Assembly: GCF_900100275.1 (NCBI RefSeq)
Contig: NZ_FNET01000001.1
Coordinates: 310,001-374,000, forward strand
Source of the DNA: Lentzea albidocapillata subsp. violacea
GTDB taxonomy: Bacteria > Actinomycetota > Actinomycetes > Mycobacteriales > Pseudonocardiaceae
Length of the DNA stretch: 64,000 bases
Reading direction: 5' to 3'
Part shown: in pieces, positions 1 to 8,234 of the stretch
Position numbering within the stretch: the stretch's first letter is position 1
Layout of the letters: every line of letters begins with the position of its first letter
Notes under the pieces: generated by a model
Told to the model about the DNA's origin: nothing
The model's database searches: none
The model's input: the letters and a program-made list of their open reading frames with translations, nothing else
Program-made: the position numbers and the translations under genes

Positions 1-51
1 ATCGGTGACTGGTGTCTACCGAGGCAGGCCCGGCGCGACGATTGTCATGTC

Positions 52-1074
52 GTGACCGCTCTCGCACCTCGACCACACCGTGCCCCAGAGGTGCGACGAG
101 CGGCGCCTTTCGGCCCGAACCTCTTCGCGTCCGTGATGGGGACGGGGATCGTCGCCACGGCCGGTGCCTCGATGCCCGGCCTGCACACCGCCGCCACGTA
201 CGTGTGGGCGCTGGACGCCGCGCTGCTGGCCTTCCTCGTGGCCGCCGCCCTGCGGCGCTGGACGTGGACGACGGTGCGCGCCCAGCTCGCCGACCCCGTG
301 ATGGCCCAGTTCTGGGGCGCGCCGCCGATGGCGTTGATGACCGTCGGCACCGGGGCGTTGCTGCTCGGGAAGGACTGGATCGGGCTGCCCGCGGCACTCG
401 CCGTCGACTGGACACTGTGGACGATCGGCACGGTGCTCGGGCTGGCGACGTCGGTGCTGGTGCCGTTGCGGATGATCGGCAGCGGCGAACGCGCGTTCGC
501 CGGGTGGCTGATGCCCGTGGTGCCGCCGATGGTGTCCGCCGCCTCCGGTGCGCTGCTGGCGCAGCACCTGCCGGAAGGATCGTCGCGGCAGGCCATGGTG
601 CTCGGCTGCTACGCGTTGTTCGGCGTCAGCCTGTTCGCGACGATGGTGATCGTGCCGCAGATCTGGCAGCGGCTGGTGCAGCACGGCCTGGGCGCGGCCT
701 CGACCGTGCCGACGCTGTGGATCGTGCTCGGGCCGCTGGGCCAGTCGATCACTGCGGCGAACCTGCTCTCGGGCGTGCACGTGGTGCCGGGCCAGATCGC
801 GTTCGGCGTGTTGTACGGCACGATCACGTGGGGCTTCGCCCTGCTGTGGGTCGCGCTCGCGGCGGCCGTCACCGTGCGGACCGCGCGGCGCGGGCTGCCG
901 TTCGCGTTGACGTGGTGGAGTTTCGTGTTCCCGCTCGGCACGCTGGTGACCGGGACGAGCGCACTCGCGGCCCGGGTGCCGTCGGCGATGTTCTCCGGAG
1001 TGGCCGTGGTGTTGTACGGCGCGTTGGTGGTCGCGTGGGTCACCGTGGCCGTTCGCACGGTGGTCCAGCGGTAG
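52..1074 (+). CDS. TDT-family (TehA/SLAC1-like) membrane transporter
   Basis: A 340-residue, almost entirely hydrophobic protein with roughly ten membrane spans. After a short basic N-terminus it reads FGPNLFASVMGTGIV (about residues 20-34), the first-helix signature of the tellurite-resistance/dicarboxylate transporter (TDT) family that includes TehA, Mae1 and plant SLAC1 channels. Such proteins move small anions (C4-dicarboxylates, sulfite, chloride) across the cytoplasmic membrane; the substrate here cannot be told from sequence. The GTG start lies at the very edge of the window, and upstream sequence could offer another start. The next gene begins 12 bases downstream on the same strand. 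Confidence 0.82.
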   Translation: MTALAPRPHRAPEVRRAAPFGPNLFASVMGTGIVATAGASMPGLHTAATYVWALDAALLAFLVAAALRRWTWTTVRAQLADPVMAQFWGAPPMALMTVGTGALLLGKDWIGLPAALAVDWTLWTIGTVLGLATSVLVPLRMIGSGERAFAGWLMPVVPPMVSAASGALLAQHLPEGSSRQAMVLGCYALFGVSLFATMVIVPQIWQRLVQHGLGAASTVPTLWIVLGPLGQSITAANLLSGVHVVPGQIAFGVLYGTITWGFALLWVALAAAVTVRTARRGLPFALTWWSFVFPLGTLVTGTSALAARVPSAMFSGVAVVLYGALVVAWVTVAVRTVVQR

Positions 1075-1086
1075 AGTATCCCGGAT

Positions 1087-2433
1087 ATGGGGGACTACAG
1101 CGCCAGCGAAGAAGACCCGGACGTCCGGTACGTCGTCGTTCACGTTGAAGGGCAACGGCTTCCGTTCGCCGTCGTGCGGCTGACCGGTGAGGCCGAGGAA
1201 GCCTTCACGCACGACCTGCGCTGGGATCCGTCCGATCTGCTGAGCCGCGTTCCGTCCGAACCGGACTGGCAGGCCCGTGACGCGAACGTCGGCCACGCCA
1301 ACGGGTTCCTGGTCGAGATGGTCAAGACGATCCGCGCGCGGACGTACGAGTCGGAGCTGACCGACTACACGTACTACGCGTCGTTCAAGAAGGCCATCGG
1401 CGTGCTCGACCTGACCACTGTGGACCGGTTGATCCGCCGGCCGGAGGGCGAGGTCGAGGAGGAATACGCCGGGCACGAGACGTGGGAACCCAGCGACAAG
1501 CTCCACCGCATCGACTTCGGCCACGACGTCCACGAGGAGCACATCGCGCTGAGCCTCACCGAGGCGGCGTACGTCAAACGGCTGGTCGACGCGCAGTGGG
1601 ACCGTGGCTGCTCCCACCACGTCGTCCTTGTGGACGGCCTGCCGGTCGCCGCGGTCACCAGGGTGGTGGACGACCCGGACAGTGAGCTCGCCTTCACCGG
1701 TGAGCCGGAGCCACAGCCGTCGAGGCTGCTCGCCCAGGCCACCCGCGAACCGCGGATGACCGCCGTGCAGACGTCCATGGCGAGCGTCGTCGAGACGATG
1801 GCGCGCCTCACCCTGCGCTGGCGGACCAGGACGCGGGCGGAGGAGACGGCCGGGTACGCGGTCTTCCACCGGCTGACCGACGTCCTCGACCTCGACTCGG
1901 CCTACGACGTCGTGCCGAAGCTCAAGCCCCGGCACGAGTTCTCCGTGCCGCTCACCAGTTCCGAACGCGACGACCTCGCCGCGCGCCTGCGCGTCCGCAA
2001 CGCCCGCCGGGCCGTTCGCCCGATCGGCGGTCACCTCTACTTCGCCGTGTTCTGGCGGCTGCGCGGGGTCACGAACCTCGACAACGCGTACTCGCTCGTC
2101 CGAGTCCCCGCCGACGGCTCCGAGCGGTGGGAGATGTTCCTGGGCGACGGCCGGTGGCTGCGCACGAGCAAGCCGCGGAAGCTGATCACCCTGCCGCTCA
2201 CCAGGACCGGCCTCGACCGCGTCACGCGCAGGATCGCCTCGGCGGAGTCCCGCTTCTTCGAGATCCGCGACGAGCAGGGCCATGTCGCGTTGCTGCGCCT
2301 CACCGGCAGCGCCGAGGAGACCGCACAGGGCCACGGCTGGGTGCCGTCCGAGCTGCTGGGGCGGTGGCAGGCCGAACCGGAGTGGGTGATCTCCGCGGTG
2401 AAGCCCGTCGGCACCGAGCAGCTGACTCGCTGA
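1087..2433 (+). CDS. Unrecognised protein with threefold internal repeats
   Basis: A 448-residue soluble protein that I cannot assign to a family. It has no signal peptide or membrane span. It is built from internal repeats. One motif ending in (W)xPSxLLxRxxxEPxW follows a beta-strand-like V-x-R-L-T-G stretch; it occurs near residues 16-61, 391-433 and, more diverged, 176-222. A second motif of the form F-x-(R/K)-x-x-x-V-x-(D/N)-L (ASFKKAIGVLDLTTVDRL, AVFHRLTDVLDLDSAY, AVFWRLRGVTNLDNAY) occurs near 94-117, 257-277 and 317-340. The pattern suggests three tandem copies of one module. It follows the TDT gene by 12 bases and may be co-transcribed; the functional link is unknown. Confidence 0.75.
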   Translation: MGDYSASEEDPDVRYVVVHVEGQRLPFAVVRLTGEAEEAFTHDLRWDPSDLLSRVPSEPDWQARDANVGHANGFLVEMVKTIRARTYESELTDYTYYASFKKAIGVLDLTTVDRLIRRPEGEVEEEYAGHETWEPSDKLHRIDFGHDVHEEHIALSLTEAAYVKRLVDAQWDRGCSHHVVLVDGLPVAAVTRVVDDPDSELAFTGEPEPQPSRLLAQATREPRMTAVQTSMASVVETMARLTLRWRTRTRAEETAGYAVFHRLTDVLDLDSAYDVVPKLKPRHEFSVPLTSSERDDLAARLRVRNARRAVRPIGGHLYFAVFWRLRGVTNLDNAYSLVRVPADGSERWEMFLGDGRWLRTSKPRKLITLPLTRTGLDRVTRRIASAESRFFEIRDEQGHVALLRLTGSAEETAQGHGWVPSELLGRWQAEPEWVISAVKPVGTEQLTR

Positions 2434-2516
2434 GCGTCCGGCACGCCTACGTACCTCCGCGATCTACGTAACGACCACCGACGCGAACCACCCACCCCCG
2501 GCGCCAACCTGGGGGC

Positions 2517-3647
2517 GTGACAACACGAACCGCACCAACGCGAACGGCCCGGGCGGTGGTCCTGGCCTCCGCCACTCTCACGATCATGGCCGCGGCGATC
2601 ATCGCGCCGAGCCTTCCCGCGATGGGCGAGGTGTACGGCGAGGGGGTCCTGGTCCGCCTGGCCCTGACCATCACCTCGCTGGCCATCGCGGTCAGCGCGC
2701 CGCCGGCAGGCCTCGTGGCCGACCGCACGGGGCGCAAACCGCTGCTCACCGCCAGCCTCGTCCTCTACGCCGTGTCGGGCACGGCCGGTTACTTCGTCAC
2801 CAGCCTGCCGGTCCTCCTGGCCACCAGAACCCTGCTGGGTCTGGCGGTCGGCGGCATCATGACCGCGGTCAGTGCCCTGATCACGGACTGGTTCGAGGGC
2901 GCGGAACGAGGCAGGTTCCTGGGCTTCCAGCAGGCCGCGGCGAGCCTGGGCGGAGTCGTGTTCCTGCCGCTGGCAGGCGTCATGGCGGGAGTCGACTGGA
3001 GGCTGCCGTTCTGGCTCTACAGCGTGGCGGCACTGATCGCGCTGGCCGCGGCGACCGGCCTCACCGCCGAACGACGCACCGGCCGGCACACCACCGGACC
3101 TGAGGTGTTCCCGAGGAAGGCCGTCGGGATCTACCTGCTGGCCCTGATCGCGACCCTGGTGTTCTACATGGCGCCGACGCAGCTGCCGTTCCTGCTGCGC
3201 GACCTGAACGCCGGCCCCGCCACGATCGGCCTCGTCATCGCGGGCAGCACCCTGACCAGCGTCGCCGGCGCCCTGGTCTACCCGAAACTCACCACGACGA
3301 AGATCACCGCGATCAGCGTCGCCCTGCTGGGTGCCGGCTGGGTCGTCATCGGCGCGGCCAACGGAGTGGTGCTGGTCGCCGCGGGCCTGCTGATCGGCGG
3401 GTTCGGTGTGGGGCTGGTGGTCCCGAACCTCAACGTGGGCCTCGCGAACCTGGCCGAACCGGCACAACGCGGCCGTGTCCTGAGTGGACTGGTCGCCGGC
3501 GTCTTCCTCGGCCAGTTCCTGTCACCGCTCGTCATCGCACCCCTCGTCCACGCAACGGGCATCGCCGCCGCGTTCGGCTGGACGGGGGTCGTCACCACCA
3601 TCGCAGGGGCGGTCCTCGCCCTGGGAAACAAGGAGAAGAAACGATGA
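2517..3647 (+). CDS. MFS transporter, 12-TM drug/metabolite efflux type
   Basis: A 376-residue major facilitator with about twelve hydrophobic segments. The loop between helices 2 and 3 reads GLVADRTGRKPLL, the classic MFS G-x-x-x-D-R-x-G-R-(K/R) signature. The C-terminus is short and basic (NKEKKR). The GTG start sits a few bases after a G-rich stretch that can serve as ribosome-binding site. Its stop codon overlaps the ATG of the next gene (ATGA), so MFS, Dabb-domain and SnoaL-like genes are translationally coupled. This suggests export or handling of a small molecule processed by the two small proteins. The substrate is unknown. Confidence 0.85.
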   Translation: MTTRTAPTRTARAVVLASATLTIMAAAIIAPSLPAMGEVYGEGVLVRLALTITSLAIAVSAPPAGLVADRTGRKPLLTASLVLYAVSGTAGYFVTSLPVLLATRTLLGLAVGGIMTAVSALITDWFEGAERGRFLGFQQAAASLGGVVFLPLAGVMAGVDWRLPFWLYSVAALIALAAATGLTAERRTGRHTTGPEVFPRKAVGIYLLALIATLVFYMAPTQLPFLLRDLNAGPATIGLVIAGSTLTSVAGALVYPKLTTTKITAISVALLGAGWVVIGAANGVVLVAAGLLIGGFGVGLVVPNLNVGLANLAEPAQRGRVLSGLVAGVFLGQFLSPLVIAPLVHATGIAAAFGWTGVVTTIAGAVLALGNKEKKR

Positions 3648-4063
3648 TCTACCACGGCAACCGCTTCACGCTGCGCAAGGACGCCTCGCCCGAGCAGGTC
3701 GAGGAGGCGCTGGAGAGCCTGCGCAACCAGGGTCGCGTCATCCCGTCCGTCAGGTCCTTTGTGGTCGGTCGTGACTTCGGTGGCGAGTACGAGTGGGGCG
3801 CCACGTTCGTCATCGACGACCTCGACGGGTACTGGGAGTACTTGATCCATCCGGCGCACCGCAACACCGACCGCGTCGGCTTGCCGCTCGTGGACAAGTT
3901 CGCCTCGTTCGACATCACCGACGACGAGGACCCCGAGATGGGCGCGAAGATCGCCGCCCTGCACCAGAAGCGGTACGACAGCGACCCCGAGCTCACGCAG
4001 CTCGTGTCCGGCCTCGGCGAGTACACCGGCAGCGCTGCCCCCGGCCAGCACGGAGACAGGTGA
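3644..4063 (+). CDS. Dabb-family (stress-responsive A/B barrel) protein
   Basis: A 139-residue protein whose first ~100 residues match the dimeric alpha/beta-barrel (Dabb) pattern: an initial strand (YHGNRFTLRKDAS), a helix starting PEQVEEALESLRNQ, a second strand (SVRSFVVGRDFG), then FVIDDLDGYWEYLIHPAH. The D-x-x-x-x-x-Y-x-x-H-P-x-H stretch is typical of Dabb proteins. Family members are small cofactor-free enzymes or stress proteins; some act on polyketide or phenolic substrates. The start overlaps the upstream MFS stop codon and its stop overlaps the next start, so three genes are coupled. The specific reaction is unknown. Confidence 0.75.
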   Translation: MIYHGNRFTLRKDASPEQVEEALESLRNQGRVIPSVRSFVVGRDFGGEYEWGATFVIDDLDGYWEYLIHPAHRNTDRVGLPLVDKFASFDITDDEDPEMGAKIAALHQKRYDSDPELTQLVSGLGEYTGSAAPGQHGDR

Positions 4064-4437
4064 TGAGTGACCTCACGCAGGCGTGGATCGACTTCTGGAA
4101 CGGCGACCTCGCCCAGGCCGAAGGCATCGTCCACGAGGACTTCGTCCGGCACGTCGCCCCGCTGACCGGCGGGCCCTCACAGGACCACACCGGACGCGAT
4201 GGACTCGTCGAGTGGGTACGCGGCTCCCACCAGAACATGCCAGGGCTGACGTTCACCGTCGAGGTGGGGCCGATCTTGCAGGAGCCGTTCCACGTGCTGC
4301 GCTGGTTCGCCGAGGCCGGTGCGGTCTCGTTCCACGGCACGGACATCCTCCGCGTCGAGAACGGCAGGATCGCCGAGTACTGGCTCAACGCGGACGGCCT
4401 CTGGGCGGCTCAGCAGCTCGGGATCATGCCGAGCTGA
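4063..4437 (+). CDS. SnoaL-like / nuclear transport factor 2-fold protein
   Basis: A 124-residue SnoaL-like protein. I set the start at the ATG that overlaps the stop of the preceding gene (TGATG), giving MSDLTQAWIDFWNGDLAQAE. The pattern of an N-terminal helix, V-x-x-D-F-V-R-H, GRDGLVEWVRGSHQNMPGLTFTVE and a final strand pair ending in DILRVENGRIAEYWLNADG is standard for SnoaL/NTF2-fold polyketide cyclases and isomerases. The fold forms a small hydrophobic pocket; the substrate is not predictable. It is the last gene of the MFS-Dabb-SnoaL unit and converges on the LuxR-type regulator, overlapping its 3' end by 14 bases. Confidence 0.8.
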   Translation: MSDLTQAWIDFWNGDLAQAEGIVHEDFVRHVAPLTGGPSQDHTGRDGLVEWVRGSHQNMPGLTFTVEVGPILQEPFHVLRWFAEAGAVSFHGTDILRVENGRIAEYWLNADGLWAAQQLGIMPS

Positions 4438-7048
4438 AGACGTCCCTGAGCTGACGGCGCGAGTTGATGCCCACCTTGCGGAAGATGTTGCGCAGGTGGG
4501 CATCGACCGTGCGGGGGCTCAGGAACAGCCGCGCGGCGACCTCCTTGGACGTGGCCCCGGTCGCCACCAGCCGCGCGATGTGCGTCTCCTGCATGGTCAG
4601 CTCGTCGGTGGCCTGGGCGGAACGGCTGCGCGCGACCTCGCCGGTGGCCTGCAGCTCCAGCGCCGCGCGGGCAGCGAAGGCCTCCATCCCGATGGACGAC
4701 AACAGGTCGTGCGCGGTGCGCAGTTGCGTGCGGGCGTCGACCCGGCGCCCGGCGCGTCGCAACCACTCGCCGTACACCAGGTGGGCGCGTGCGAGATGAG
4801 GCCTGGCCGTGCTCGACCCCAGCTGCCGCAGCGCCGTCACGAACGACTCTTCCTCGCCCGTGACGAGAGCGTGCGAGTAAGCCGCGACACCGGCGGCCCA
4901 CGAGGTCTCGCACGGTGAGGTGCGGGAAACCAGGTCCTCCAACGCCTCCGCGGCCACAGCGGTCTCGCCGCACCGCACCGCCGCCTCGATCAGCTCGGGC
5001 AACGCCATCCCGGCGAGGTAGAGGTCGCCCGGCGCGACCGCCTCACGAGCAGCGGCCAGAGCCACCGGGTAGTCGCCGAGACCGTTGTGCAGCACGGCGG
5101 ACGCCCAGTGCGTGTTCGCGATCAGGCACCCTGCCCGCCGGGAAGCCTCCCGCAACGAGTGCTCGGTCTCGGCCAGCACCTCCTGCTCCTGCCCGCGGAA
5201 TGCCGCCAGGTGCAGTCGCGAGTAGCGCAGTGGCGGCATCCCCAGGGCATCGGCGATCGCCTCTTCCTCCGCGATGGCGGACACGGCCTTGCCGAACTCG
5301 CCGGTGATCACCGCCCCGACCGCCCGCTGGGCGAGCCCGAGCCGCAGCACGAACGGCGATCCCGCCTGCTGCCCGGTCTTCATCAGCCAGCCGGTCACCG
5401 ACGAATGCACCTCGGTGTCCCACAGCTCACCCGCCAGCATCGTCGCCAGCGCGGGATGCCGCGTCCACACCTGGTCGTCGCCGGAGAAAACCCTCTGCAG
5501 CAACGGAACGGCAGCCTCATGCCCCTCGTCCGCGAGAAGCACCAACGCCTCCAAGGCATCCGAGCCACGATCGAGCCCGCGAGCCTCCCGCACGACGGCG
5601 TCCAGCACGCCACTGGGCCGCCCGAACGCGAGCGCGATCTCCAACGCGTCCAGCACACCGTCACGAGCGGCGGCACCGGTCATCCGCCGAGCCGCGCTCA
5701 GCACGAACGACGGCCCGTCGTTGGTTTTGTTGCGCACGAAGGCGATCCGCCCACGCAGCAGGTCCGCCCGCGGGTCGTCGGCGGGGAAGGTCGTGAGCAG
5801 CTCGGCCGCCACGTCCACCGCGCCCGCGTCGAGCTTCGCCTGGGCCGCGGCCAGGGTGCGCGCGGCCCGCGGCCCGGCGGAGAGCGACAACGCCGCCGCG
5901 CGCTCCAGGAACGCCGCCGCGGCAGCCACCCCACCGCGCGAGCGGGCACGGTCGGCGGACCGCTCCAGCTCCGCCGCCAGCGAGTCGTCCGGCCCGGTGC
6001 CGGCCTGCGCGCGATGCCACACCCGCCGGTCGGGATCGGTGAGCGGATCGGTGGCGGAGGCCAGCGCGAGGTGCACCGCCTGCCGTTGCGCGGGCGAAGC
6101 CGCCAGGTACACGGCAGACCGCGCGAGCGGATGGCAGAACCGCACCCGCGCCGAGATGCTGACCAGCCCGGACGCCTCGGCCTCCACCCAGGCGGAGGCC
6201 ACGTCGATGCCAAGCTCGGCCGCCGCGGCCCACAACAGCTGCGGCTCACCGGTCGGCTCGGCTCCGGCCACGGTCAGCAGCAACCGCGCGTCAGCCGGCA
6301 GCCGCCCGGCCCGTTCCTGGAAGCTGCGCTCGATCCGGTTCGGCACCGACGCCACGTCCGGCAGCGCGAACCCACCCGCCTTGGGCAGCTCCAGCAACGC
6401 CAACGGGTTCCCGCGCGCCTCGGCGAGCAGCCGTTCGCGCACCTTGTCGTCCACCACCGCGGCCGGCCCGGACGCCAGCAACGCGCGCGCCTCGGCGTCG
6501 TCCAGACCTCGCAGTTCGAGTCCGGGCAACTCGTCCAGCCGCGACCGGGCCCACGGCCGGCGCGCGGCGAACACCAGCACCGCCGGTTCGGAGGCCAGCC
6601 GTCGCCCGAGGAACGCGAAGACCTGCGCGGAGGCCTCGTCCAGCCAGTGCGCGTCGTCCAGCAGGCACAGCACCGGACCCCCGCCGCCGAGCAGTTCCAG
6701 CGTGGCCATGCCGATGCGCAACACGTCCGGCTTTCCGCTCGCCAGCCCGAACGCGACCTCCAGCGCCTCCCGGTGCGGCCCGGACAGCGAGTCCATCAAC
6801 GGAACGCACAGCTGGTGCAGCGCCGCGAACGGCAGTTCGGTCTCGAACTCCGATCCGGACGCCTCCAGCACCCGGAACCCGGCAGCCGACTCCCGCACGT
6901 GGCCGAGCAGCGCGCTCTTGCCCATGCCCGCCTCGCCGCGCAGGACCAGTGCGCCCCCGCGCCCGTCCCGGGCCGCCGTGAGCATCCCGTCGAGACAACG
7001 GATCTCGTCGTCCCGTCCGAGGAGCGATGCCGATGTGAGCGCGTCCAT
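4424..7048 (-). CDS. LuxR-family ATP-binding regulator (LAL type)
   Basis: A large (874 aa) cytoplasmic transcription regulator of the LAL class. It has an AAA/NACHT-like ATPase near the N-terminus with Walker A GEAGMGKS (about residues 38-45) and a Walker B-like VLCLLDDAHW near residue 130. A long helical repeat region follows, and a C-terminal LuxR helix-turn-helix carries TSKEVAARLFLSPRTVDAHL. I place the start at the ATG giving MDALTSASLLGRDDEI, because the GRDDE motif normally opens the family; a GTG 57 bases upstream is possible. Such regulators often govern secondary metabolism or sugar use. The adjacent MFS-Dabb-SnoaL unit is a candidate target; this is inference. Confidence 0.88.
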   Translation of the reverse strand: MDALTSASLLGRDDEIRCLDGMLTAARDGRGGALVLRGEAGMGKSALLGHVRESAAGFRVLEASGSEFETELPFAALHQLCVPLMDSLSGPHREALEVAFGLASGKPDVLRIGMATLELLGGGGPVLCLLDDAHWLDEASAQVFAFLGRRLASEPAVLVFAARRPWARSRLDELPGLELRGLDDAEARALLASGPAAVVDDKVRERLLAEARGNPLALLELPKAGGFALPDVASVPNRIERSFQERAGRLPADARLLLTVAGAEPTGEPQLLWAAAAELGIDVASAWVEAEASGLVSISARVRFCHPLARSAVYLAASPAQRQAVHLALASATDPLTDPDRRVWHRAQAGTGPDDSLAAELERSADRARSRGGVAAAAAFLERAAALSLSAGPRAARTLAAAQAKLDAGAVDVAAELLTTFPADDPRADLLRGRIAFVRNKTNDGPSFVLSAARRMTGAAARDGVLDALEIALAFGRPSGVLDAVVREARGLDRGSDALEALVLLADEGHEAAVPLLQRVFSGDDQVWTRHPALATMLAGELWDTEVHSSVTGWLMKTGQQAGSPFVLRLGLAQRAVGAVITGEFGKAVSAIAEEEAIADALGMPPLRYSRLHLAAFRGQEQEVLAETEHSLREASRRAGCLIANTHWASAVLHNGLGDYPVALAAAREAVAPGDLYLAGMALPELIEAAVRCGETAVAAEALEDLVSRTSPCETSWAAGVAAYSHALVTGEEESFVTALRQLGSSTARPHLARAHLVYGEWLRRAGRRVDARTQLRTAHDLLSSIGMEAFAARAALELQATGEVARSRSAQATDELTMQETHIARLVATGATSKEVAARLFLSPRTVDAHLRNIFRKVGINSRRQLRDVFSSA

Positions 7049-7171
7049 GACGTGCACGTTATGCGAGAGCCGGGGACCGCCGTCACCCGTTCGGCCCGCA
7101 TCCACGTGGCCCGCGACGGTCTGGTGGAGACCCCACCGTACGAACGTCCTGAGAAGCGTTTGGCCTAAACC

Positions 7172-7181
7172 CCGCGCGGGT
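7172..7181. promoter_or_regulatory. GC palindrome in the divergent promoter region
   Basis: CCCGCGCGGG is a perfect 10-base palindrome between the divergent LuxR-type regulator and the small gene that follows. It could be an operator or chance in GC-rich DNA. Confidence 0.2.
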
Positions 7182-7227
7182 ATCCGACCTGCGCAGAACA
7201 GGGGTGTACGGCTGACGGAGGCACGGC

Positions 7228-7677
7228 ATGGACCGCGACATGGCGATCGACTTCGGCTTCGACTTTCCCTTCGACATCGACTTCGACGATTCAGTGGCGC
7301 GCGATGTCCAGCGTTACGTCGGTGAGGTCGTCTCCAAGCTCGGGTTACGCGGCGACAGCTCGTGCGTCGAGTTGACGCCGCACGTCAGTGCGTACGTGGC
7401 GCTGGACGGGCGGCTGCCCGACTTCCCCGATCACTACGTGGCGCTGGTGTGGAACGAGCAGAGCGGCTGGTCGATGGCGGTCGAGGACCGGCTGGGTGAA
7501 CTGGTGGAGGCGGCTCGGCTCGGTGGTGAGCCGCGCCCTTCGCCCGCCGCGGTGGCCGGCTGGGTGGACCGCCTGCTGCACCAGGACCAGGACCAGGGCC
7601 ATGAGCAGGTGCGGGCGCAGGCCAACCGCGACTTCGCCGCCTTCATGCCGGTTCCGCGGGCCGGCGCCCTGTCGTAG
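7228..7677 (+). CDS. DUF6292-like small protein
   Basis: A 149-residue acidic soluble protein. The central block SAYVALDGRLPDFPDHYVALVWNEQSGW followed by a helix with repeated acidic residues resembles the DUF6292 proteins common in Pseudonocardiaceae, which I recall by pattern only. An odd N-terminus repeats the D-F-x-F motif (IDFGFDFPFDIDFDDS). No enzymatic motif is visible. It is transcribed away from the LuxR-type regulator and ends about 40 bases before a convergent small gene. Confidence 0.65.
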   Translation: MDRDMAIDFGFDFPFDIDFDDSVARDVQRYVGEVVSKLGLRGDSSCVELTPHVSAYVALDGRLPDFPDHYVALVWNEQSGWSMAVEDRLGELVEAARLGGEPRPSPAAVAGWVDRLLHQDQDQGHEQVRAQANRDFAAFMPVPRAGALS

Positions 7678-7680
7678 GTC

Positions 7681-7700
7681 CCGGCGGGCAGTCGTGCCGG
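7681..7700. terminator. Weak hairpin between convergent genes
   Basis: CCGGC and GCCGG arms enclose a 10-base loop in the 39-base gap between two convergent genes. No U-tract follows. A modest bidirectional terminator candidate. Confidence 0.3.
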
Positions 7701-7716
7701 CTCGCGCGTGAGGGCA

Positions 7717-7875
7717 TTACATGCCGCCCTCGTCGCGGGGCTCTGACTCGTCGCGCCCCCGGTGCGGCCCGCCGGGGTTCTCGTCGGCGTAGGTCGGCCT
7801 GGTGTGCTCGTCGCCGATGTCGGCGTCCTCGAGTTCGCTCTCCGCCGTCACGCGGTCGGGTTCCGGCGTGCTCAT
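7717..7875 (-). CDS. Small acidic hydrophilic protein
   Basis: A 52-residue very acidic, disordered-looking protein (MSTPEPDRVTAESELEDADI...). I chose the ATG eight bases after AGGAGG; a second ATG two codons upstream lies too close to it. The start overlaps the stop of the next upstream gene (ATGA), so the pair is translationally coupled. No family or function recognised. Confidence 0.55.
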   Translation of the reverse strand: MSTPEPDRVTAESELEDADIGDEHTRPTYADENPGGPHRGRDESEPRDEGGM

Positions 7876-8189
7876 CGCCATTCCTCCTGCCAGTCGTGGT
7901 CGGTGTCGTAGGCGGCGGCGAGCAGCCGCAGGACCGCCTCGTCGTCGCTGCGTTCCACCTCGGTGCGGAGCTGGGTGAGCTTCTCGGGGAACGGCACGGG
8001 GTTCCGTTCCGCCGCCGCCTGGATCGGGCCGGGCAGCAGGAGCAGGCCGGCGCCGTCGTCGGAGCGCGTGATGCGCAGCCTGCCCCGGCCCTCTGCCTCG
8101 TCGAGCAGCGGCAACTCGCCCCGTGCCAGGCGCTGCTCGTCCTCGGTCAGCCGATCGAGGACGAAGCGCCGGAGTTCCTCGGTGTCCAT
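7872..8189 (-). CDS. DUF6221-like small protein
   Basis: About 105 residues starting MDTEELRRFVLDRLTEDEQRL. The N-terminal helix and the C-terminal block VLRLLAAAYDTDHDWQEEW resemble DUF6221 proteins, short actinobacterial proteins often found near mobile or regulatory genes; this is pattern recall only. A GTG/ATG further upstream could add about 15 residues but runs into the 3' end region of the GH30 gene. Coupled to the small acidic protein through a 4-base overlap. Function unknown. Confidence 0.6.
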   Translation of the reverse strand: MDTEELRRFVLDRLTEDEQRLARGELPLLDEAEGRGRLRITRSDDGAGLLLLPGPIQAAAERNPVPFPEKLTQLRTEVERSDDEAVLRLLAAAYDTDHDWQEEWR

Positions 8190-8234
8190 GGTGCGGAGGT
8201 ACCCGCTGGACGGCGGGCCATGCCTTCCTCTCAC

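Noticed and set aside
16..2334. Long open frame on the minus strand opposite the TDT and repeat-protein genes
   Set aside because: The plus-strand frames have family signatures and normal composition; the minus frame is Arg/His/Gln-rich without motifs, as expected for the shadow of high-GC codons.
5087..7168. Long plus-strand frames opposite the LuxR-type gene
   Set aside because: The minus strand carries Walker A and LuxR HTH motifs; the plus-strand products lack any recognisable domain.
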